Below, one piece after another: positions 5,060 through 9,445 of a DNA stretch of 9,445 nt. Below the pieces are notes generated by a model. That model saw only the letters and a program-made list of their open reading frames with translations. It did no database searches and was not told where the DNA came from. Location of the stretch: assembly GCA_015522055.1 (NCBI GenBank), contig WAMZ01000030.1, positions 1 to 9,445 of the forward strand, given 5' to 3'. Position 1 is the stretch's first letter. Every line of letters starts with the position of its first letter. The stretch comes from Candidatus Geothermarchaeota archaeon (lineage in GTDB: Archaea; Thermoproteota; Nitrososphaeria; Geothermarchaeales; JDFR-13). The translations under genes were made by a program, and so were the position numbers.

Positions 5060-6404
5060 CCTCCTCATCAGCGATTGCCAGGGCCTTATCGAGAGCTTCC
5101 ACTCCTAAATCAATATCGTCCTCAGTCACTACGAGCGGCGGGGCTATAACGAAATTTGATATCCATGCCATGGGGAGTATAACACCATATTCAAGCATCT
5201 TCCTAGCAATTTTCTGGGTCATTAGAGGCCTACCCATGACCTTATCCTCCCTGGTATTGAAAGGCTCCTTGGTCTTCCTATCCCTGACCAACTCAACACC
5301 CCAGAATAGACCGATTCCCCTCACATCCCCTATGCATGGATGCCTATCCATAAGCTCCCTCAACCTCTTACCAAGATATTCACCGACCTTGGCCGCATTA
5401 TCTATATAACCACCTTCTCTATACTCCTGAATAGCCGCCTTCATAGCAGCCATTGCCAAGGGATGGTAGGCAAATGTATGCCCGATAGGCAGGAACTTAT
5501 CATCGAAGTAGCTGGCGACATCCCTATCCACAGCGGTTATACCTATCGGTACATAGCTGCTGGTAGCGCCTTTAGCGGTTGTCAATATATCCGGCTCAAC
5601 CCCCCAGTGCTCAAAAGCAAACCATTTTCCAGTCCTTCCCCAGCCAGTCATAACCTCATCAAATACAAGCAGTACATCATACTCGTCGGCGAGCCTCCTA
5701 AGCCTAGGATAGAAATCATCAGGTGGTACAATAACCCCATTCGTACCTGTTATAGTCTCTAGAAATATAGCCGCCACATGCCCCTCATTAGCCAATATAT
5801 ACTCTGTATACTCGAGACAAGCTAAGCCACACTCATTACAATCTTCATAGCCGAATGGACATCTATAACAATATGGATCTGGAATCCTCACAACCCAATC
5901 CATGCTTGTATGAGACTCGACAGAGCTCCGCCTAGGATCCCCAGTTAGGCTGATAGCGCCAGCGGTATTACCATGGTATGACCAATACCTAGCCAATATC
6001 TTGAAAGATGGATATTTATATGCACGAGCTATCTTAATAGCATCCTCATTAGCCTCACTCCCACTACTCGAGAACACAAACTTGCTAAGCCTCTCCGGAA
6101 GTATCGAGGCAAGGGCCTCCGCCGCCTCAGCCCTAATCCTAGTAGCATAGCCGGGCCCGAGATATGCGAGGCTATCCAGCTGCTCCTTAATAGCCTCAAT
6201 AATACGTTTATTACCATATCCGAGATTTACACAAACAAGCTGAGATGAAAAATCTAGGTATCTACGCCCCCTAGAATCTATAAGATAAGCCCCCTCGCCA
6301 CCAACGATGTTCAAAGGAGACGCCCAGTCTCTCTGAACCCTCCATGTCCCAAAGAGATGTTTAGTAACTTTTTCAATAATATACCCATCATCTTCGACCA
6401 TCAT
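5049..6404 (-). CDS. Class III PLP-dependent aminotransferase
   Basis: This 451-residue fold-type I aminotransferase is of normal length. From ATG 6404: GGEGAYLIDSRGRRYLDFSS (35-54); PLP phosphate loop SSSGSEANEDAIKIAR (112-127); SYHGNTAGAISLTGD (142-156); DEVMTGWGRTGKW (249-261) with Asp249 for the pyridine nitrogen; and TTAKGATSSYVPIG (275-288) with catalytic Lys278. The start FGTWRVQRDW and the PDPYCYRCPFG block resemble the omega-amino acid/taurine:pyruvate group, so an omega-amine or beta-amino acid donor with pyruvate is possible, but the substrate is not determined. Five Cys cluster at 179, 182, 189, 192 and 196. The frame can be read back to TTG 6440, adding a hydrophobic MKYYLYFLVAIV, but TATA-like boxes at 6430-6420 and 6453-6441 make ATG 6404 or 6401 the real start. 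It is divergent from lipB across about 114 bp. Confidence 0.88.
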   Translation of the reverse strand: MMVEDDGYIIEKVTKHLFGTWRVQRDWASPLNIVGGEGAYLIDSRGRRYLDFSSQLVCVNLGYGNKRIIEAIKEQLDSLAYLGPGYATRIRAEAAEALASILPERLSKFVFSSSGSEANEDAIKIARAYKYPSFKILARYWSYHGNTAGAISLTGDPRRSSVESHTSMDWVVRIPDPYCYRCPFGYEDCNECGLACLEYTEYILANEGHVAAIFLETITGTNGVIVPPDDFYPRLRRLADEYDVLLVFDEVMTGWGRTGKWFAFEHWGVEPDILTTAKGATSSYVPIGITAVDRDVASYFDDKFLPIGHTFAYHPLAMAAMKAAIQEYREGGYIDNAAKVGEYLGKRLRELMDRHPCIGDVRGIGLFWGVELVRDRKTKEPFNTREDKVMGRPLMTQKIARKMLEYGVILPMAWISNFVIAPPLVVTEDDIDLGVEALDKALAIADEEVRS

Positions 6405-6419
6405 TACAATAGCCACCAG

Positions 6420-6453
6420 AAAATATAGATAGTATTTCAATGTATATTTATTT
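6420..6453 (-). promoter_or_regulatory. TATA candidates for the aminotransferase gene
   Basis: Two minus-strand boxes are visible: AAATAAATATACA (6453-6441) and ATCTATATTTT (6430-6420). The first would give a leader of about 16 nt containing GGTGG (6417-6413) before ATG 6404. The second would make the mRNA leaderless at ATG 6404 or 6401. Both exclude TTG 6440 as the start. Confidence 0.4.
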
Positions 6454-6479
6454 CACCTGAATAATGCCTACACAATAAA

Positions 6480-6492
6480 CATTATATATGTA
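6480..6492 (+). promoter_or_regulatory. lipB TATA box
   Basis: CATTATATATGTA (6480-6492) lies about 33 bp before ATG 6519, putting the transcript start near 6512 and leaving a leader of only a few nucleotides. There is no Shine-Dalgarno next to the ATG, which fits a near-leaderless mRNA. Confidence 0.5.
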
Positions 6493-6518
6493 TCTAACCA
6501 GGAATTAGATATTATTGT

Positions 6519-7202
6519 ATGGAGATTTACATAGTTAACAAGGAGACAGACTACCCAAGATTCCATAGTATAATGTTGGATAGCATAGATTATGTTGAAA
6601 AAACAGACGACCTTGTATATATTACTCAACACAAATCCGTCATAACATTGGGGAGAGATGGTAAGCCAGAAAACATCAAATCTCTAGCGCCGGAAATACC
6701 TATATATGAAGTCGAGAGGGGTGGGGATGTGACCCTACACTCACCAGGACAACTGATGGTATATCCTATTATAAAACTAGATAGAAAAGGATTGAGGCTA
6801 ATAGATTTAATTAAGTGGCTTGAAGAGTCCGCAATAAAATTCTTATCAAGATACGGATTGAAAGGATATTGGAAAAGGGGGACGGCTGGAGTTTGGGTGA
6901 ACGGTAGGAAGATAGCCTCAATAGGTGTGGCGATTAGGAGATGGATAAGCTACCATGGAATGGCATTAAATATATCCAATGACCTATCACTATTCAACCT
7001 AATCAATCCCTGTGGACTACCACCAGACATAATGACCAGCTTATCCAAGGAGCTCGGCAGGCCAATAAGAATTACAAATGAACTTATCAAATCATATATA
7101 GACGACTTGCTCGAAACAATGCCGTTCGAGTCTAAATTAGATATAAAGTGGGTAGATATCGATACAATAGCTGCCCAAGTAACCATTAAGAAAACATTAT
7201 AG
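6519..7202 (+). CDS. lipB: Lipoyl(octanoyl) transferase LipB
   Basis: LipB moves an octanoyl group, in bacteria from octanoyl-ACP, to the target lysine of lipoyl domains (E2 or GcvH), the first committed step of lipoate synthesis in the cytoplasm. The 227-residue length is typical. Motifs: ITQHKSVITLGRDGKPENI (35-53); RGGDVTLHSPGQLMVYPI (67-84), the family's RGGxxTxHGPGQLxxYPI with Ser replacing one Gly; GTAGVWVNGRKIASIGVAIR (121-140) with catalytic Lys131; YHGMALNISNDLSLFNLINP (145-164); and catalytic Cys165 in PCG, the Lys/Cys pair known from E. coli and Mycobacterium LipB. Both catalytic residues are present, so the enzyme should be active. It converges on lpd (19-bp gap), and lipA lies beyond lpd, so the lipoate genes are clustered but on opposite strands. 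Confidence 0.93.
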   Translation: MEIYIVNKETDYPRFHSIMLDSIDYVEKTDDLVYITQHKSVITLGRDGKPENIKSLAPEIPIYEVERGGDVTLHSPGQLMVYPIIKLDRKGLRLIDLIKWLEESAIKFLSRYGLKGYWKRGTAGVWVNGRKIASIGVAIRRWISYHGMALNISNDLSLFNLINPCGLPPDIMTSLSKELGRPIRITNELIKSYIDDLLETMPFESKLDIKWVDIDTIAAQVTIKKTL

Positions 7203-7221
7203 AGCGCCGAGGGATATATAC

Positions 7222-8577
7222 TCAATGGATATGTATCCCCCTACCAAGAGCCACCCCAGCCAATTCCCAGAAAGCCTCACTATAAGATGGATGCGGGAAC
7301 ATTACGCTCCCCAGCTCCTCAATCTTGAGACCTAGCTCGACGGCCACCGCCGCCACACCAAGTAACTTAGATATATCAATAGATACTGCATGAATACCGA
7401 TTATCCTGCCATCAGAACTACATACTGCTTTGACGAAACCCCTATCGCCGCTCCTCGCATGGGTTATCCCGAGAGCCGATAGGGGAAACTTATAAACATT
7501 TATATTCATATCCTTATCCCTGGCTTGATCCTCCGTCAGGCCGATGGATAATGCCCCGGGATGGGAGTATATCACCATCGGGATATTATTAGGTCTACAT
7601 ATATCTCTATCACCATATAGATATTCTGATAATACAATCGCATCCCAATACGCTTTGTGAGCCAATAGGGGCGGTCCGGCTACATCACCAACAGCATAAA
7701 TATAATCTATATTAGTCCTCATCCACTCATCGACCTTAACGAAACCACCATCAGCTAGCTCCAAGTCGGGTACATCTCCCCCAATATCTATATTCGGCCT
7801 CCGCCCTATCGTAAGAACCATCGCATCACATCTTAATTTTGACCCGTCTCCAAGCCTAATGTCTAGAGCCCCGCCATCCAAATTCATCTCAGAGACACTA
7901 GTCCCTAGATGGAACTCCACCCCATATCTAGACATCAGACTCACAAGTCTCTTACTAACCTCCCAATCCATGAATGGGGCTACTCTATCCATCAACTCGA
8001 CTACATGAACCTCCGCCCCCATCATTCTATATATACTTGCAATCTCAAGTCCTGCTGCACCACCACCTACGACACAGAGAGACTTTATGTCGCGGGGGAG
8101 GTTTAGGGCATGTCTACTATTCCAGACATATTTACCATCAAAATCTATATTTGGTAGTTTTTTAGGGCTACTACCGGTGGCTAGCACAACGTAGTTAGAC
8201 TTATAAGCTTCTCCACCCGCCGTATAAACCTTCCCGTCGACAATCTCTATGACAGTATCATTTACATACTTTACCCCCGCTCTCCTCAATAGATGCATAA
8301 CTCCTCTTACCAGGCTATCGACGACTGAATCCCTAAAAAACCTCAGTCTATCCAAGTCAATAGGTAGGGTGTCTTCACCCGACACTTTAGCCGTATACTC
8401 GAGTGACGATAAATATGACAATATTGTCTTAGACGGGATGCATGCATAGTTGAGGCATTCCCCACCAACCCTATCCTTATCCAATAACAGCACCTTAGCC
8501 CCCAATCTAGCCATCCTAAGAGCCGAGAGATATCCAGCTGGACCAGCACCTACTACCACGACATCATACTCCTCCAT
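7222..8577 (-). CDS. lpd: Dihydrolipoamide dehydrogenase (E3)
   Basis: This 451-residue FAD/NAD disulfide oxidoreductase re-oxidises dihydrolipoyl groups of 2-oxoacid dehydrogenase complexes or the glycine cleavage system with NAD+. Seen in order from ATG 8577: FAD site VVGAGPAGYLSALRMARLG (8-26); redox disulfide GGECLNYACIPSK (38-50), Cys41 and Cys46, with Ala where most E3 have Gly; NAD-site VVGGGAAGLEIASIYRMMGA (169-188); second FAD motif YIYAVGDVAGPPLLAHKA (292-309); and dimer-interface catalytic pair HPSYSE (429-434), His429 and Glu434. The active site is complete. The frame can be read from ATG 8595 (MWWVVG extension), but ATG 8577 places the FAD motif in its usual position and has GGTGG just upstream. 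It overlaps the 3' end of lipA by 14 bp and shows no promoter of its own, so it is probably co-transcribed and translationally coupled. Its neighbours favour E3 over mercuric or glutathione reductase. Confidence 0.92.
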   Translation of the reverse strand: MEEYDVVVVGAGPAGYLSALRMARLGAKVLLLDKDRVGGECLNYACIPSKTILSYLSSLEYTAKVSGEDTLPIDLDRLRFFRDSVVDSLVRGVMHLLRRAGVKYVNDTVIEIVDGKVYTAGGEAYKSNYVVLATGSSPKKLPNIDFDGKYVWNSRHALNLPRDIKSLCVVGGGAAGLEIASIYRMMGAEVHVVELMDRVAPFMDWEVSKRLVSLMSRYGVEFHLGTSVSEMNLDGGALDIRLGDGSKLRCDAMVLTIGRRPNIDIGGDVPDLELADGGFVKVDEWMRTNIDYIYAVGDVAGPPLLAHKAYWDAIVLSEYLYGDRDICRPNNIPMVIYSHPGALSIGLTEDQARDKDMNINVYKFPLSALGITHARSGDRGFVKAVCSSDGRIIGIHAVSIDISKLLGVAAVAVELGLKIEELGSVMFPHPSYSEAFWELAGVALGRGIHIH

Positions 8578-9445
8578 ACCCACCACCCACCACATCTATA
8601 TAATGGTCAGATAGGAATGAACTCCTAACCCTAGGGCCAGAAAATACATATTTGAAGCCCATATCCATGCCGACACGCCTTAGATACGCAAATACAGAGG
8701 GATGCACATACTCAGCGACTGGAAGATGATCCTTGGTAGGGGGGAGATACTGCCCAATAGTTAGAATATCAACACCAACCGACCTTAAATCCCTCATAGC
8801 CATCAATACCTCATCAATAGCCTCACCCAAACCAAGCATCAAGCCAGACTTTGTCAGCCCAGCACCATATTTCTTAGCTACCCTAAGAACCTCCAGGGAC
8901 TTTCTATATCCCGCCCTCCTATCCCTAACAATGGGTGTAAGCCTCTCAACAGTCTCGATGTTATGGGCAAACACGTCAGGCCCCGCCTCCACAACCATCT
9001 TGATCGACTCAATATCCAGATTGAAGTCAGGCACCAAGACCTCGATACTAATATCTCTACAGAGCCTCCTAATCATCCTTATAGTCTCGGCATATACCGA
9101 TGCACCACCATCAGGGAGGTCATCCCTATCAACTGAAGTAATAACAACATACTTCAGCCCCAGCTCTCTCACAGCCTCAGCAACCCTCCTAGGCTCATCC
9201 CAATCCACATGGCCACCTGGGTCTCCATGCTTTACGCTACAGAAACCACACCGCCTAGTACACGTATCTCCAAGGATCATAAAGGTGGCTGTCCCCCTAC
9301 CCCAGCATAGGAATATATTTGGGCAGTGAGCATCCCTACAGACTGTATTAAGCGAATATTTATTAAGTAATCTAGACATCTCATAGAATTCCTTTGTATA
9401 CCTAGCCTTAAACCTGGCCCACGGAGGCCTCCTGATGGATGACAT
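8564..9445 (-). CDS. lipA: Lipoyl synthase LipA (radical SAM), starts at the window edge
   Basis: LipA inserts two sulfurs into protein-bound octanoyl groups, using one [4Fe-4S] cluster for S-adenosylmethionine cleavage and a second, sacrificial one as sulfur source. Both cluster motifs are complete: auxiliary C-x4-C-x5-C at Cys36, Cys41, Cys47, and radical-SAM C-x3-C-x2-C at Cys62, Cys66, Cys69. The C-terminal RSSF (274-277) supplies the family's serine ligand to the auxiliary cluster. Other conserved blocks are GTATFMILGDTCTRRC (51-66), KYVVITSVDRDDLPDGGA (98-115), NIETVERLTPIVR (162-174), TKSGLMLGLGE (198-208) and DILTIGQYLPPT (226-237). The 293-residue length and N-terminus MSSIRRPPWARFKA are normal, so ATG 9445 is probably the true start, though sequence beyond the edge is unseen. 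It overlaps the downstream lpd start by 14 bp. Confidence 0.95.
   Translation of the reverse strand: MSSIRRPPWARFKARYTKEFYEMSRLLNKYSLNTVCRDAHCPNIFLCWGRGTATFMILGDTCTRRCGFCSVKHGDPGGHVDWDEPRRVAEAVRELGLKYVVITSVDRDDLPDGGASVYAETIRMIRRLCRDISIEVLVPDFNLDIESIKMVVEAGPDVFAHNIETVERLTPIVRDRRAGYRKSLEVLRVAKKYGAGLTKSGLMLGLGEAIDEVLMAMRDLRSVGVDILTIGQYLPPTKDHLPVAEYVHPSVFAYLRRVGMDMGFKYVFSGPRVRSSFLSDHYIDVVGGGYGGV

Noticed and set aside
6405..6440. TTG-started extension of the aminotransferase adding a hydrophobic MKYYLYFLVAIV, which could pass for a signal anchor
   Set aside because: The stretch overlaps TATA-like boxes and a GGTGG before ATG 6404, and class III aminotransferases are cytoplasmic. The extension is untranslated leader or promoter.
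6479..6491. Inverted repeat ACAT-TATAT-ATGT upstream of lipB as an operator
   Set aside because: Arms of 4 bp around an alternating AT core are explained by the TATA box itself.
8578..8595. Longer lpd start at ATG 8595 (MWWVVG extension)
   Set aside because: It lies deep inside lipA with no Shine-Dalgarno, and ATG 8577 places the FAD motif at the family's usual distance from the N-terminus.
8733..9329. 198-codon plus-strand open frame opposite lipA
   Set aside because: It is the antisense shadow of a strongly conserved radical SAM gene and has a low-complexity Ser/Thr/Pro composition.
1..9445. tRNA, rRNA, CRISPR, transposon or phage signals
   Set aside because: All gaps between genes are short (under about 210 bp) and show no cloverleaf, direct-repeat array, terminal repeats or integrase/transposase coding; none can be supported.

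Overview
The window looks like chromosomal DNA from a hyperthermophilic archaeon of the Thermoproteota (Crenarchaeota), most likely Thermoproteales-like. The pointers are heavy use of AGG/AGA for Arg and ATA for Ile, TATA-type promoters 25-35 bp ahead of start codons (several genes apparently leaderless), very tight gene packing, and archaeal-type families (CofE, an archaeal bifunctional-nuclease-like protein, a DUF4097 solenoid). The taxonomic placement is inference. No tRNA, rRNA, CRISPR array, insertion sequence or phage gene was seen; this reads as core-genome DNA.

Layout: (1) positions 1-381, minus strand, the 5' part of an unrecognised gene cut by the window edge. (2) 382-541, a divergent promoter region with a 22-bp palindrome. 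(3) 542-1294, a DUF4097-type repeat protein, convergent with (4) 1305-2297, a flippase-like/LPG-synthase-type membrane protein. (5) 2385-3152, CofE-type F420:glutamate ligase. (6) 3235-3780, a bifunctional-nuclease (BFN/DUF151) family gene whose reading frame is interrupted by an in-frame TGA at 3307; the open part is 3358-3780. (7) 3790-4569, minus, an inositol-monophosphatase-family phosphatase, divergent from (8) 4682-5059, a small cupin; their shared promoter region carries a second 22-bp palindrome with the same architecture as the first. (9) 5049-6404, minus, a class III PLP aminotransferase overlapping the cupin tail to tail by 11 bp. (10) 6519-7202, lipB. (11) 7222-8577 and 8564-9445, minus, a lipA-lpd pair that overlaps by 14 bp.

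The clearest functional unit is the right-hand 3 kb. LipB (octanoyl transfer), LipA (sulfur insertion) and dihydrolipoamide dehydrogenase (E3) together make and re-oxidise protein-bound lipoate for a 2-oxoacid dehydrogenase complex and/or the glycine cleavage system, neither of which is in the window. The other genes do not form an obvious pathway; strands alternate almost gene by gene, so most appear to be transcribed singly.

The most unusual observations are the TGA-interrupted nuclease-family gene (the codon lies inside sequence that still reads as family-like protein, although TGA is a normal stop for four other genes here) and the pair of matching palindromes centred between divergent TATA boxes. 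I did not find convincing evidence of a wholly new multi-gene system.
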